Of a stretch of DNA of 64,000 nucleotides, positions 48,801 to 63,800 are shown in pieces. Numbering within the stretch: position 1 is the stretch's first letter; every line of letters begins with the position of its first letter. The stretch is from Helopsaltes ochotensis. Lineage: Eukaryota > Chordata > Aves > Passeriformes > Locustellidae. A program made the translations under genes and the position numbers. The stretch covers positions 16,077 to 80,076 of the forward strand of contig VXBM01001651.1 in the NCBI GenBank assembly GCA_013400155.1. Direction: 5' to 3'. Under the pieces are notes generated by a model that saw nothing but the letters and a program-made list of their open reading frames with translations, ran no database searches and was not told where the DNA came from.

Positions 48801-51800
48801 CTTAAACATGAACTGCAGAGAAAATCATCCTACCTGAATCTGGATTTCATCAGACAGTTCTCTCGCCATGTTGTAGAACTGGTTGGCTGCAGCATCAAGG
48901 ACCTTCACTACCACTTTCAGGCCTGTCCTGCCCTTTACTCTGCCATAAACATCCACTGCAAAGTTGTAGTTTGCAGGAAGCTGAAAAGCAGCCTTGGACA
49001 GGAGAAAGGGATTAAAGTTTGACTCATGGGAAGCCCAGACATTGGCACAGAGGAAATCCCACAGCTGGTGCTGACAACTGCTCCTGGATTTTGAGGCAGT
49101 GGAGGCAGCAATATTCCCTGCACTGCCCTGATGTGGCTGTTTCCTTTTCCCAAGCTGCACACACATGCACTGCACACACACACAGATACTTTACCTCACT
49201 GTGCCTTGTCCTGACATCCAGAGTGTCCCTCTTGGTGACAGACCAGTGGAAGGTTAACCCCGGCACAGCATTGCCGAAGGAGAAGGGAGTCTGAGTGCTG
49301 GTGATGCCCATGACATGAACTGGCATCTGGGAAGAGAGAAGCCAGCCAGCTGAGCTCGTGCCAGCGTGCCCACAGCAAAGAGAGTGGCACTTAAAGTTCA
49401 CTGATCAAGAGATGGGGTCTCTTATGAGGAAAATGGTTCTGTCACCAGATGATGTGACAGGAATGGGCACAACCTGCAGTTCCAACAGGTGAGGGGGACA
49501 GAAGCCCATCCCAAACAACTCACCTGAGTCCCAGCTTTCATTCGTGTAATGGGGGCCCGAATTCTCACAGCTGTCAGCTGCACCACCTCGACTTCCACCT
49601 TGTCCTGGCCAGGAGGGAGGGCAGACACTGTAAGCACTCATCAGACAGAAACCATGTTCTGCTTCTAGAGAGCCTGAAATCACTTTCAGGCTCTAAAACC
49701 ACTCTTTTGCCATTATCTAATNAGGCAGCAATATTCCCTGCACTGCCCTGATGTGGCTGTTTCCTTTTCCCAAGCTGCACACACATGCACTGCACACACA
49801 CACAGATACTTTACCTCACTGTGCCTTGTCCTGACATCCAGAGTGTCCCTCTTGGTGACAGACCAGTGGAAGGTTAACCCCGGCACAGCATTGCCGAAGG
49901 AGAAGGGAGTCTGAGTGCTGGTGATGCCCATGACATGAACTGGCATCTGGGAAGAGAGAAGCCAGCCAGCTGAGCTCGTGCCAGCGTGCCCACAGCAAAG
50001 AGAGTGGCACTTAAAGTTCACTGATCAAGAGATGGGGTCTCTTATGAGGAAAATGGTTCTGTCACCAGATGATGTGACAGGAATGGGCACAACCTGCAGT
50101 TCCAACAGGTGAGGGGGACAGAAGCCCATCCCAAACAACTCACCTGAGTCCCAGCTTTCATTCGTGTAATGGGGGCCCGAATTCTCACAGCTGTCAGCTG
50201 CACCACCTCGACTTCCACCTTGTCCTGGCCAGGAGGGAGGGCAGACACTGTAAGCACTCATCAGACAGAAACCATGTTCTGCTTCTAGAGAGCCTGAAAT
50301 CACTTTCAGGCTCTAAAACCACTCTTTTGCCATTATCTAATCACTGTCACCACGTGATTTGCATGACTTGTCAGAGAACAGACAGGTGGACAAATTCAGC
50401 AGGATTGTAAAAAATTAAAAAGGATTAACCTTTGATTGACAGGCATTTAAAAATGCCCCCTAAACTGAAAACCCAAATCTGCTCTAAATTACTGATGACA
50501 TGAATGAGGGAGCTGAGAGGTGAGGGACAGAAGCAGAGAAGATCACAGGGGGCCCCAGCAGAGGAGGGATGAAGAAACCCAGGAGGTAAAGGAAGGCATG
50601 GAGAGGAGTTAGAATGAAAGGAGGATTGTAGAGCACCAAACTGGACAACTGAGAATAAAAGGATGATGTTTGACTCTGATATCCCCTCCTCACATATGCA
50701 GACATTCCTGATAGATTTTATTCCCGCTATATACTGGGGAGGAAAGGTCAGACCTGGACCTCACCAGGCAGCACATTGACCTTTCAAACTCACTTTGCCT
50801 CCTGGCACACCATTAGGGCAGACTGCTGCCCATGCATTAAAAAAGCAGATTTCTTGATACTGTGTTTTCTAAAAAAAATGACTTTGTGTCCTCTTGGACT
50901 GTGCTGACACCTTTGAAGCAGCAGAGCTTTGTGGTTCACAGCAGCTCTGAGCTCAAAAGGAAGAAGTCATAAGATCTGGCCCAAGTTCTGCTGCCCCGAG
51001 TCTCACTCAAGTCCCAGGGACTTGTGCTCCCTTGCAGGCCTGCTCGCCTCCCTCCCACTCAGCTGCAGGAACATCTAAGGACACAGATTCTGATGGAGGA
51101 CCAGGGATTCTCTGCTTGCAGCTCACAGATGGCTCCAGACCACAGCAAGGGATGAGAGTGCTCTATACAGATTGCTGCAGCCTAGGGGACAAGGTGGGGT
51201 TTTTGGGCAACAGCTGCCTTCTGGATCCTCTGACCTCAGAGGGAACACAGGCAAGGACAACTTTCTGCTGTGCTGGAAAGGCTTCTTTAGGTGGGTTTTT
51301 CTAGATGCACTAAGCAATCCTGAAGATACCAGACTGGTCATAAAACCTCCCCTGGTTATCTGTGAGACTCTGGTTTAAGGCAAAGCAAGATTTTACCTGT
51401 TCAAAGTACCACCTGTGCCTGTATAAATTCACAGGCCAGGGAGTAAGGAACTCTGAGCTTTCATCTTCAGGAAACCAGAGAAGTGCACGAGCTTTCTGTT
51501 CATGCAGAAAGACTCTGTGTGTCCCCTTTCAGAGCCCAAGCCATGAGTCAGAGAGCCCCTTCCAGCCCCCAGCAGCACCATGAACATTACCTGGGACACT
51601 GCCACAAGCTTCTCAGTCTCTGCATCAACAGCCTGCAGCACTCCTGTCACCACCCCACTGCCCAGGGCCACTCCTCTGACCAGCCCAGAGCTGTTCACTG
51701 CTGCAATGTGCTTGTTGTCGATGGAGAAAATGATGTTGGAGAGAGGCTGGGGGCCTCCTTCAGCAGTGATCTGTCAGAACAGCACACAGAACAGGTAATG

Positions 51801-54800
51801 AAACCCTCAGATGGTTCTTGCAGTCACCATTACAGGGCACATCCTCCCTGCTCAGCACCACGGGCAGCTCAAGGATTATTCCCCTTGCAGGATGGCAGCC
51901 TGGGAAATGCAGGAGCTGAGCATCCAGTTATGAATATTCTCTTTACAGCAGAAATTACAAAATAAATACGTAAGAAGATGCCTCACCTGAATCATGGCCC
52001 CAATAATTAGGGTCACTTTCCTTGGCAGCAGTCTGAATGGGGGAAAGACCTAAAATCAGAAATACAAATAGCTGTGTTCAGGATCCTTCAACCAGACAAA
52101 TTATGCCACAAAACAGTACAAGGGTAAAACTGAGTCTTTAGTTGCTTAATCACAGTAAATTGAGCATGCAGAGAATTAACTCATCATCTGCAGTTAAAAC
52201 AACACTGAAATCTGACTGGCATTAGGTCAGCTTCCAGACACTATGGATTTTCTGGCAAACCAATTTTTATACTGTCACCATAATTTCTATATTCCTGTTC
52301 CATTTATGCACATATCCGATCTGAAATGATTTACTTCAATCTGCTGTGGAGCAGAGTTGATTCTCTGTCCTCTTCTGTCAGCCACAGTTGCCACCAGACT
52401 GGTCTGCCCAATGGTCATCCCACGCACCAGGAAAGCAGCAGTGTGCTCATCCAGAGCCTCCCTCAGGGGGCTGCAAAGAAACCCACCAGACACATGCTCT
52501 GAGTGAACCACAAATAACAAAGCACAGGACTCATTCAGTGCCCAGCAGTTTCACCACCAGGCTGTCACTGTGGCTGAAGGGAATTATCACATTTTTACAC
52601 TTTTTACATTTGCAGCCTGTGCTTTGTTGTGACTTTAAACGCCTGAAATGAAAATGAAACAAGTGCCAGGCACAATGAGTTTGACAAGATCAGATGTGCC
52701 CTCACACAGCACTCTTCACCTGACACTATTTGCCAAGTCACTGCTTCCAGGATGCACAAAGCTTCATCAGACATCACAGTGGAGGAATGACGTCTCATTC
52801 ATCAGCCAGCAACATTCAAGCTGTTACTTCAGGCAATTTCCCTCACAAATAATAATTTTTTACCTTTTAATAGGTAATGAAGACTTCACAAAAATAAAAT
52901 AAATAAAATCTCAGCCATTGTACGTTACCGTGCCTCCAACCTAATACCTTTATTCGTTTTTTGCTAATTCTTATTTGCAGACTCATTTCAAAAATCCATT
53001 AACTTACATAAGCGAGACAAGCTGAGATGCCGCTCTGAGACTGAGATCCATGACAGGGAAGTATTTTGCCAGAAAAGGTTTCTTTGAATCATCCAGAACT
53101 CTGACATAAGCCTTAACTGTCTTTCCAATCTCCACCTGAAACAGACACATCCGAGTTCTTCTGCATTCCAAGCACTCTCATTTATTAGCATAAAGATTTT
53201 CATTTTATTTTGTATTACACTTGTAGCAGGGTAGTGGAGATAGAGCCCCAAGGTTAGACTAGCACTGATTTTCAAGACTAATCCCTGCCAGCTAGAGTTA
53301 GTGTCAGATGAAATGAATGAATCCAGGTCCTTCAGCTGGCAAGGGCATAATTAAAACATCCAGGAGTATCAACACTTCTTCTGTTTAAGGCACACCCAAG
53401 CTGGCAAGTGGAATGAGCTGGACTTTTTTCTGTTCAGTTTTAAAACCTGCCATATGGAAAATGACCTTGGGGCAAAACCTACTCCTGAAAGAATTGCTCA
53501 CATGCATTTAAACAGGAGGAAATGTAAATGAACATGTCCATATAAATTATGGATTAACATTGCTGTGTAAATGCAGAAGTTGAGATTGCTGCCACACAGG
53601 AGATGAAGAGGTACCTGATACTCTGGGACACTTAGAACCTAAAGAGGTAAATTTGGAGGGAGAAACAGAGACACAGGGAGGTGCTGGTTGTTTCTCTGCT
53701 GCAGCATCCTTCATGCCTGATCTCTGTGCTCAGGACCAGCACAGGGAGTCAGGGCAGGCTGGATCAGCTCCTCATGCTGCTCCCAAGGCACTGACCTTGT
53801 CAACAACCCGCACATACAGCTCCTGGATATCAGAGACGTGAATTTCAGCTTCAGCTGGGGCAGGGAAAGCCAGACACAGGTCATGAATCATTACAGTCAC
53901 CGATCCTGGGAGCAGAGGCTGCACCTGCAATGCCAAAAGAAAACTGCATTACAGCACTTTTCTCTCTTGTTCACAGGATAAAATCTGTATCGCTTGCAGG
54001 GCAGAAGAAACTGGATGCAGAAACCTCCAAGCTCAGACACAGAGAATTCTTCCACTAAACTAAAAATCAAACTGTAAAATGTATGTAAAAAGTATCACGC
54101 TACTGAGCTAGTGCAAACAGCCCCCAGGCACCAAGTGAATTAACAGCTCTTCATCTGGAACAGTCTGGCATTCTGTTATTTTCCTGCCATCAGGAGAAAA
54201 AACAAACAAATCATTTAGAGCAACAAAACTTTTCTTAGCAGAGTGAAAACCAAAGTGATAAAGAAAAAAGAAAATCAAGGACAAAGATTATGCCTTAAAG
54301 CATTGGTATTGCTTCCTGTAAGATTTGTACCCTACTGTTACTGCTTTTCATCTGAGCAGCCAAAACCTGCTGGCAGACCCTGGCAAGGAAGAGGACAATT
54401 GACAGAGCAGGTGTTTCTTTAACACAACTGCTATTCCATTAATTTTAAAGAAAAAGGATCTTACACTTCTTAATGGATAAAGAGAATAAACCAATGAAGA
54501 AAGAGACTTCTGGTCACCAGCACAAGCCCTCCGAACGAAGCACCCATCCCAAAGTCCCCTCACCTTGCTGACATCAGCTCTGCGGTTCTCCTGCAGCTCC
54601 CTGACCTTGGCACAGAGCTCAGGACGACCCCAGCTGCTCTCCTGCCCTTGGCCAAGGACAGCAGCCAAGCTGGGTGTCCTGTTCCGTGCTCTGAACTCTG
54701 AACAAGGGAGATGGCCAGGCCCCCCAGTGCCAAGGAGCTCAGTGACCTCTCAGCACTGCCCTGCAGCACCACGGGAGTCAGGAGCAGAGCAGCAGGCACA

Positions 54801-57800
54801 GCTGACATTTTGTTCTTTGAGGGCACCAATCCTCCTTCTGCCTCAAAATAGAAAGGGATGTGAAGTTTTAATGAAGTCCAGAACAGCAGCAGCTCCCAGG
54901 GAGGGTGGCTGATGCAGGGGCTGGGCAGCAGGGCAGGGGATGTGGCGTGGGGAGGGAGCTGGGCTGGCTCCAGAGAAAGGGAAAAGGGCAAGCAGGGCTA
55001 CTGCAACTCTGAAAGCTCTTCCTGTCTCAGCCACCTCTGCTGTTCTCCTCTCCCATCGGGTGTCCAGTGGCTCCCAGGATCCAGGGGTATTGCACTGGTG
55101 ACCACTCTTCACTCCTCCCCTGCATCCACCCACCCATGCCCAGAGAAACTGCTGTGTCAGAACCAGAGGGAGAGATTTCCTCCTTGGCAGCCCCACTGAA
55201 AAGTCTGGGAATCACTGCTCCAGATAACTGGAATTTGGTTTCTCAGAAGAGTTTACTGCCAGCTCATCCTCTGTCAACTTGGCTGCACTTGTACCTGCCC
55301 TGGCAGCAGAGCCTGCTCATTTCCCAGGGCATTCTGCTGCTTCCATGGAAAAACCCAGGGCTGGTTCTGGGATTTAACCCAAACACAGCACACGGGGCTA
55401 ACAAGCCTGCCAAATGTGTGTGGGGGGGTTGCATTTTTAAAAAATACGTTAAAAGTGGAGCTTTCTCTGCTTTAATCTGACAGGCAGTTAAATCTCTTCC
55501 TACACTTTACAAAGCCTATCTTCTTGTCACTGCTGCACTCCTGAATTCCTGACGAGAGCACTGAACTTATCTCATGTGCATTAGTTAAACCCATCAGGGA
55601 GATCTGACTAAAAAACTACTAAAGAGTTTGAAAAATGTACTATGTACAAAAAACTCCTCATCTCCTCTACTTTCTGCTCACCTCTGTGCCTAGTTGGAAA
55701 AAATATTCCCACCTCACACTTACAACAGGTAGAGACAATCAAAATGTTTTACCAATCCTTTTGATATTCTAATTTCCACCTTACTTATCATTATTTCACA
55801 ACTTTATGGGCATTACTTCTTAAAAGACAAACCTGTAAATTATACATTCATAAAAACCACTCCTTAGAGCAACTTGTTTCATTCCCAGTTCTTGCCTAAT
55901 GAAAGCAGCAGTGCAAACACAGAGTTCTACTGTTGTTCACTGCAGAACACATTTCACATCCTGGGCCTGATGAAGTCAAGCACACCTGCACTTTAGTGGC
56001 ATCTTCTAGTGGAAAAGTGCATTAGAAACTTCATATTAGAAACTCTTTAATAGATATTCATTCACAAAATCAGGATGCAATACTGTGATTAAAAAATACC
56101 CTGAAACAGCACTACAGGATAGAAGAATTTGAAGCTTCCAGTGGCCCATACTGGTAAATACTCCAATATTATTCTGGAAACCAATTAATCTTATGTGCAG
56201 CTTCTGCATAATTCTGTCACATTATTCTTGGTGGTGTGTTTGTGAAATCAGGAACATTTTACTGTAATGGGTGAAGCACTTGGAACTGGCTTTTATCTTA
56301 TGCAGGGAACACAAGTGGATCACAGCTGCAATGAAACAATTTCCTGTACCTGAGACTATACCTGAAAGTGCTGGTGCAAAGATGCCCTGTGCAAAGAAGC
56401 ACGACTGTGAACAGGCAAACACACCCAAAAAGCAGCTCCTGCCTCTCTAAGCACAGCTGCTGGGAGATGCCCAGGAGTGCTGAAGGTGCAGAATGATAAC
56501 CTGGCTGCCAAAAAGGTGCAAAACCACAAAATACTGCACTCACCAAAGCGATGCCTTGAGCCTCCTCGTGTGTCACTCTTACGATATTTGGCACACTGGT
56601 ATTAATGAAAAAATATCCAGAACCTTGTTGGATGAGAAGTTGTGCCTGCAAAAGCAGAAAAGCATCAGGAATGAAGACTGTACCCTCTGGAATGTGGGAT
56701 GTTTGCCTCCCTGCAGTGGGAAGGCAGCAGAGTCACTCCTCACCTGCACGTCAGGGTGGTTGTAGATGGAGACCCCAGCAGGGCTGACTTTCACATCTTC
56801 CACGAGCATCAGCTCAATGGTGGCAGGCCCTGGCAGCACAGCTTCCTGCTGCAAGAACAAGGCTGGCAGTCAGAGCCCAGAGGCAGAGCCCTGGCAGCGT
56901 CCTGCGTGTGCAGGGAGGGGGTTTCAAGCAGGTGACAAAGTTCAGAGCACAGGCTGAGGGTATGAGATGCCCACGAGATGCAGGGAAGGGCAGCCTCGGG
57001 GCTGGTCTGTTGTGCAGCCCTGGCCAAGCCTGCAGGATCAGTGAGTGATGTCTGACAAGCACACACAGGGCATTAACTCTAAGTTCATACAGAATGATAA
57101 GGCAGACACACCAAGTTTGCTGCCTCTAACTCATCTTTTTCTGATTCTTCTTAGCAGGCCACCAAGAGAAATTCTTCCTTAAATGTAAGCACACGAACAC
57201 TGGACCAGATGCAGGTTTAATCACTCACTCATAACAACATTAGCTCAGAAAAGGGGAAAGGTTTCTAGAGGAAGTCTACCCTGTACCCATTCCATCTTAT
57301 TAGCAGAATTGTTTCCTCCATGTAGAAAGGATGTCATCTTTCCCTAATGACATAATAGGGTGTTCCACCTCAACATGGAACAACAATCAAGACATCTTAA
57401 TATCCCATCTACTAGATTTTTGTTTGGTTTTGGCTGCAAGAAAGGAGAATGGGTAGGTTTGAAAGCAGAATAGAGCAGCCCATTGCTAATGTGTCTGAAA
57501 AAAGCAGCCAGGTCACCTCATTTAAAAAAACAACATATGAGCCTACAAAGTGCAGCAGAACCGGTATATACACCTACCAAAGAGTCCTCCCAAATTTAAA
57601 CACAGAATAGAACTCAAGAGAACTCCAGTGTTCTCTGAATTCAAGGCAAAGTTTAGAGCATTCACTTTTCTAATTATTGCTAAAAGTAAGAAAGAATATC
57701 GAATACTGGTCTAACAGAGCAGAACATCAAATGTCCATATTACAACTCAATTTTTTAAGAGAAAAAAAACCACAACCAAATATCTCAAGCGGCTTCGCAG

Positions 57801-60800
57801 CAAAGTACTGTGTCTCTGCAGCAATTCTCACTAAGCTGTAGTCAAATTCCTCAGGGGAAACGCATCTACACCACATTTCCCAACAGGAGGAGAAATGGAA
57901 ACCTTCTGAAAAGTCAAGAGCCAAGTGGCAAAACAGATCACCTCTCAAAGAACTGACGGAGCAGATGCCACACCTGGGCCATGCTGAGAGGAACCTGGCC
58001 CGCAGGAGGTTTCCCATGACTGCTGCCCATCTGGTACCTGCTCTCAGCTCCATCCTGTAACCTCCCCCCGTGGATTTCACTCCGTGCCTCAACTCTGCTT
58101 TCCAGGTACTGCAGATAGTGCAAGCCCACTTCAATCTTACTTAACAAGATTAAACAGAAATTCCAGTTAGGAAGCAGAATATTTTAAGAGTCAGTTGTTG
58201 CACATGTCAGGTTATTCCACAGGCTGGAACCTGCCCTTATATTCAGTTTAAAAAAGTGACATAAACAGAAAACTGCCACCTGTTTACACCTGCCCTCTGT
58301 TCATCATCACTACCTTTTGCTGTTTTTCTTCCCTAGGTTGAGTATCTACAAACTAAATATTTCAGGGTGTGGCTAATGACCTGTAAAATGAGTGCCTGGG
58401 CTTATGGCTGGCACTGTAGAACAGAGGAGTCTCTCAGGAAATAAAAAAAGAGAGCATTAGTCAGAGCCCAGACTAACATATGGTCCATATGAGGAATCAG
58501 TCAGCTTTTGCTTTGCTCATGCAGAACTCTCCCACCCAGCTTTGCAGGGGCAATAATCCATTTGCTTTCCCCAGTGACAGCTGCATGAAGCACATGGCTG
58601 CTTTAGTGAAGGGCAAGCAGCAAGAGATTCACCAATTCATTAAAAAAACCAACTGAAACACTTCTCTGTAATGCCCTTGCCCAGATGGTTAGAAAACTCC
58701 CAAGGCCTTGAATGGATTCGATACGGATGGCAGCAGCCAGCGCAGAGGAAAGCAGGAAAAGCCATGAACCAGACTCCACACCGTGGAGCCGCCTCATTTG
58801 TACAGTGCTGCGTGTGGAGGAGAGAAATCCACCCCAGGAACACTGGGCATTACCCGCAGGGCAATGGCAAACCCCCCCAGGTGCTGGTACCGGTATTTTG
58901 GCTCTGGCTGCCCTCAGGTGGGGCTGCTGGAATCCAGTGGCAGTGGCAGAGATGACAGCAGTTCCAAACTCACGGTCAACCACCACAGTCTGTAAGCCTG
59001 GAATGCAACAAAGAGGAAAAATACACTCAGTTCCTCTAGGAGCATTCTCATCAGACAAGAACTTTCTCTATCAAGACAGGTTCTAGACGTTGGACTTGGT
59101 TCTTTTTTTCTCCTCTCTTTAATGGCACACACTAAAAATGCACATTGATATTAAAATGAAACATGACTGTAGATTAAAGTAATTTCTTTAATCAAGCTCA
59201 GACATTACCAAACAGATTTAATCCTGACCTTCAAACAATGAAATGCTCTTTTCAACCCACTCATACCATGCATTTTCTTCTGACCATTCCCTTCTTCCTT
59301 CAGCGTCAGCTCCACGGGCAGCTCCAGCTCAATACGAGCAATGGCCTTATTTGTGGATTCCCACACAACACTCAGGGAGCTGAAATTGTCAAATTTCCTG
59401 CCTTGCTGGTCGTAGGCAGCCAAGTCCAGGATGGGATTGCGGTAATTGGAAACAGGGACCTGGAAAAGGAGGAACAGTTTGAACTGAACAGATACAGGAA
59501 GATTTTTTTTTAATCATTAAAGAAAACGTATGGCGAGTTCCATGAGGTTTGTTACAACACCAATAGAGAGGGAATGTTCATTAAAATGAGCCACAAGTGC
59601 AGGGCATTAAGCTGTGCTCCAACAGCCCTGAGCTGATCTCAGCTGGTCAGGTGCTGGTTACCAGGTGAGTTCAAGCCCTGTATGGACCATTTGGAGTTGG
59701 ACTCCACCATCCTTGTGGGTCCCTTCCAACTCAGAGCATTCTGTCAATCTCTGAGCTCTAAGGGGGTTTTCCTGGAGCAGAGGTTTGGGGTTTTTTTAGC
59801 CAGTGAATTACCTTCAAACAAACGAACAAAAAAACCCCAAACCAACAACAACAAAACTGAACCACAGCTCAACGAAATTGGAATTCAAACAAATGGTGGC
59901 AAACGCTGCTGTTTGTCAAAGCTCAAAATTCTGGTGTTGTTCTGGTGAAGTGCATTAGCAACAGCAGTACATCAAGGCAGGCTGACACATAATGGAGCTA
60001 GAAAAGCAGGTGAGCTCTGAGGTGGCTAATAATACACACAAAAAAAATCTCCTTCTCCTCTTGTTATTACATAGAAGCTCTTTAAAATGATTCATCGACT
60101 GCATTTTTAGGGAAGGAGGATGACTTTTACATTTGCCTGGGAATATTAACATGACAAAATGTGGTTTACTCAGCAGCCAACATGTGACAGCACTCATTAG
60201 GAATAAAAACAGAAGAGGGAAGTTCTTTATGCCTGACAATCTACACATATACATTGTCCACTTACTGCAGGACCCCCCAAGGCTGCTCTGTGCAGGAGCT
60301 CCCAAGGGCACCGTGGGGCCACAGCTCCAGATACTGTTGCTCCTGCAGCAGCCCAGATGCTTTATTTCAAACATGGAGCTCCACACACCGATTTTTCAGC
60401 TGTAAGAACACCTTCTTCTCCTGTCACTTCCCAGGCTTACCACTTGCTTGTTCTGCTGGAGCAACGGGCAGGAGTGATCGAGCTGAGGGCTGCCATAAAC
60501 AGGAACCAAAGTCAGCCAGGAAGGGACAGCGCAGACAAACTTCACCACAGCAGGTTCCACCACTGGGAAAGGGTTGGTGACTGTGGGGCTGTTCCCAACT
60601 GTTAAGGTAATAACCTGAAAACAGCAAAGGAGGAAAGAGCTGAGTTCAGGCATGCTGGACTTCCACAGGTCTCAGTTACACTGGGGTATCAGAATGAAGA
60701 GCAAAAATACAGTTCTTGGGGATTTATAGCACTATTAAGACGCAGGAAGACGTAAAAAGGGGAGAATATTTCAAGAACAGCTCCTTATCACTATGCAAGT

Positions 60801-63800
60801 ACTGTTCCTGGGAACCTTCCTAGGTGTTCATGTTCATTACTATCAAACTTGATTCAAACAACAAATCTCTTGTAACTGAACGAGGAAACAGCAGGTATTC
60901 TTGCAGAGTGAGAATAGAACAGCCCAAAGGCAACATTTACAGTCACTTCAGTGTGTTTAAAAACATCTCATCTTTTATTTTACATTCCCTTTTCAGCCTT
61001 CAGCAAAATGAAGTGGAGGTAAAAGCAGAGAAGGCTGAGGCAGCTCTGGTCAGCTGCTCCATCCCCCCATGCACTGGTGCTGGGCAGAGCCACGCAGGTG
61101 GGATGTGCTGGGGACAGCCAGCCTTGCACAGACCTGCACATCCACACCACGGCCTGCTCCTTTTGAACCTGCACTTACAGAAAGAGCTCCGCTTTGCAAA
61201 GTGTCCACTGAGGAAATCAGTGGAACCTGGCAGCCCATCTAAAATTCTTGGGCCTTGCAGAACTGCAGGAGGAAAACATGATATCAAAACTAAAAGCTTC
61301 ATGGGCTGGGGAGGGTGGATAAAGCAGGAGAAATCACTTCTGTATGTTGGAGAGAACAAAACCAGGAGGAGAATGAGCACGGCCACGCTCACCAAGGCTG
61401 CACAGAGAGCAGAGCAGTCAATTCCTGTGGCTGCCATTTGTTAGAATAAACAGAATTACACTGGAAGGTAACACAGTTAAGAGGAGCAGGTCAGACAGGA
61501 GTCAGCCTGCTCAGTAACCTTCTGTTCTGATCCTGCTCACGCAAACTGAACCTGCACTCATCAGGATGTTCAATGCATCCCACAACACAAGGCTTCCACG
61601 GCTTGGGTTTACACTGCAATAAACCCACCGTAAACCACTTTTGAACATAATGTTGTGAAATGCTCACTCTAAAACCTGCATCCCAACGCACAAACAATGT
61701 ACTTACCCAAGTCCTTTACTGGCTCATTATAAAAACACCTTGCTGCACAACAGGCATACGGCACCACCAATCTGCCTGGAGGCAGCTCTCAGTGCCTGGT
61801 GGAGGGCATCACCGAGCCCTTCTGGCACGTACCTGCTCCCCCAGGCTCCTGCACAGCACCCTGACCCAGTGCTGGTGGTGGTTTCGGGCTGTGGGAGCTT
61901 CAAGCAAAGACAGGGCAATGCTTTCTGCATCCTCAGCAGCGACGTTCCTGAAGAACTTGGAAGGTTCCTGGACCCAGGGCCTCGGTCCTCCTTCAAACAA
62001 CATGTCCTTGGAGGAACCCAAAGTCACTAAAGCAACAGATGGTGGATCGATAGCCTGTAATCAATTCATTAATTAATAATTAATCAGCTGTTTACACAGT
62101 TTGGTAGTGCTCTGCAAAATAAACTTCCCTCTGAATGGAACAGCTGTACTGGTTACTTGGGTATGGCTGTCATTTCTCCCATGCACACTGAATAACAGAG
62201 CTGCATCAAAATCCACAAGGATTCTGTGCAGCTGGATTAGATTCAAAGGAAGCCATGGATCCAAAGGAAAGTTTTAGCTGCACTCTAATCACATCTCTCT
62301 CATGAAGAATTACAGCAAAAGGGAAACCCTTGATATATTCTTCTGAGCACAGAGAGATAGTATTCTGGTACACTTTAAAAGAAGTATTTAAAATGAATGA
62401 AATAATATCAAATTGTACTTTCACTTGACAGTGCTCTCTCCAGAACAATTCTGTGTATTGTAGTTATTCTCCCACACAAGTTTTACTTCAAACCACTCTA
62501 AAAAATTCTACACTGACATCCCTGCATCCCTGGGACAGCCTGTGCTGCTCACCACCACAGCAACTAACCTGACATTTAATACACAAAAACCATTTCCAGC
62601 TGCTGTTTCACAACATCACGTTACATCATTATAACCACAAATCTGTAGGATTTGCACTAACGTTTTCTCCATATTGGCAGAAAGCTATGGTCAAATACTC
62701 AAAATCCAGCCTGCAGTCAGTGCAAGGCCTCTGCAGGTGAGGCAACAAAGCAGCCCCTTCTGCATTTCCATCTGCTGACCCTGGACTCAGCTTCGTTCTG
62801 ATTTTCTTCACCGAACCAGCCCGCGGTGGAATGTAAACCCACCCAGGCGGGTTTTTCAAACCGATTCCTTCCAGAAGCTGCTCCCTGTGGTGTCAAGGTG
62901 CGTCAGTGAGGGATTGCTGCAGGAGCAGAGGGAGCAGACTCACCCTCAGCGGGAGATACGCGGCGATGGCGATGCTGGCGCTGAGGCGCACGTGCCCGTG
63001 GCTGTACACCACCACCAGCCTGGTGTATCCCTGAAACTCAGCCCTCACTCTCACTCCGCTGCAAAAGTCAGCTGTTGGCTGAAGCCTTCCTGTCAGAGAG
63101 ATTAAAAATACACAAGAGCTTATTTGGAAAGAAATGCCCGGGCATGTCTATCAAATTCAACGTGGCTGTTTGAAGGGAGCCTGCCAGAAAGATGGAGAGA
63201 ACTTTTTACAAGGACATGTAGGGACAGGATGAGGGGGGATGGCTTCAAACTGAAGGAGGGAAGGTTTAGATGGGTTATTGGGAAAGAATTCTTGGAGGGT
63301 GGGAGGGCTCCGGCACAGAGTGCCCAGAGCAGCTGTGGCTGCCCCTGGATCCCTGGAAATGTCCCAGGCCAGGCTGGATGGGCTTGGAGCAGCCTGGGAC
63401 AGTGGAATTGTCACTGCCCATGGCAGAAGTGGGACTGGATGGGATTTAAGGTCTCTCCAACCCAAACCACTCTGCATAAACAAAGCAAATATATCCTCAA
63501 GATGGAACTACTTGGATCCCCTCCCCTCTGAAGTTTGGCACTCCTGTGGGGATACTGAACAGAGCCACGAATCGGTGACTGAAGGGAGAGGCGTGCCTTG
63601 GTGACCCGTCACCAATTCAGCTCCAGAGCAGGGAGGGAGGGAAAGCACCTTCCAGAGGGGCGAACACGGCGGGGTTCTCCAGCTCCACGGCCAGCTCCAG
63701 GTGCGAGCAGTCGCTCAGGGGGACCAGCTCAGCCCCATCCCCAGTGTGGGCACTGATCCTCAGGGGCAGCTCCAGCACCTGCCCCACGTGCGCTTCCACC

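Larger units (their letters stand above)
49103..49721. repeat. 619-bp direct duplicate, copy 1, joined by one N to copy 2
   Basis: The sequence is the same as 49723-50341 over all parts I compared, including both exons and the intron between them. Only the single N at 49722 separates the copies. Unmerged overlapping contig ends are the simplest reading. Confidence 0.9.
49723..50341. repeat. 619-bp direct duplicate, copy 2
   Basis: This copy begins aggcagcaatattcc immediately after the N and ends cattatctaat. After it, unique intron sequence follows. See copy 1. Confidence 0.9.

Noticed and set aside
49195..50224. True evolutionary duplication of NUP210 exons 14-15
   Set aside because: The introns are also identical and the copies meet exactly at an N, which fits an assembly error far better.
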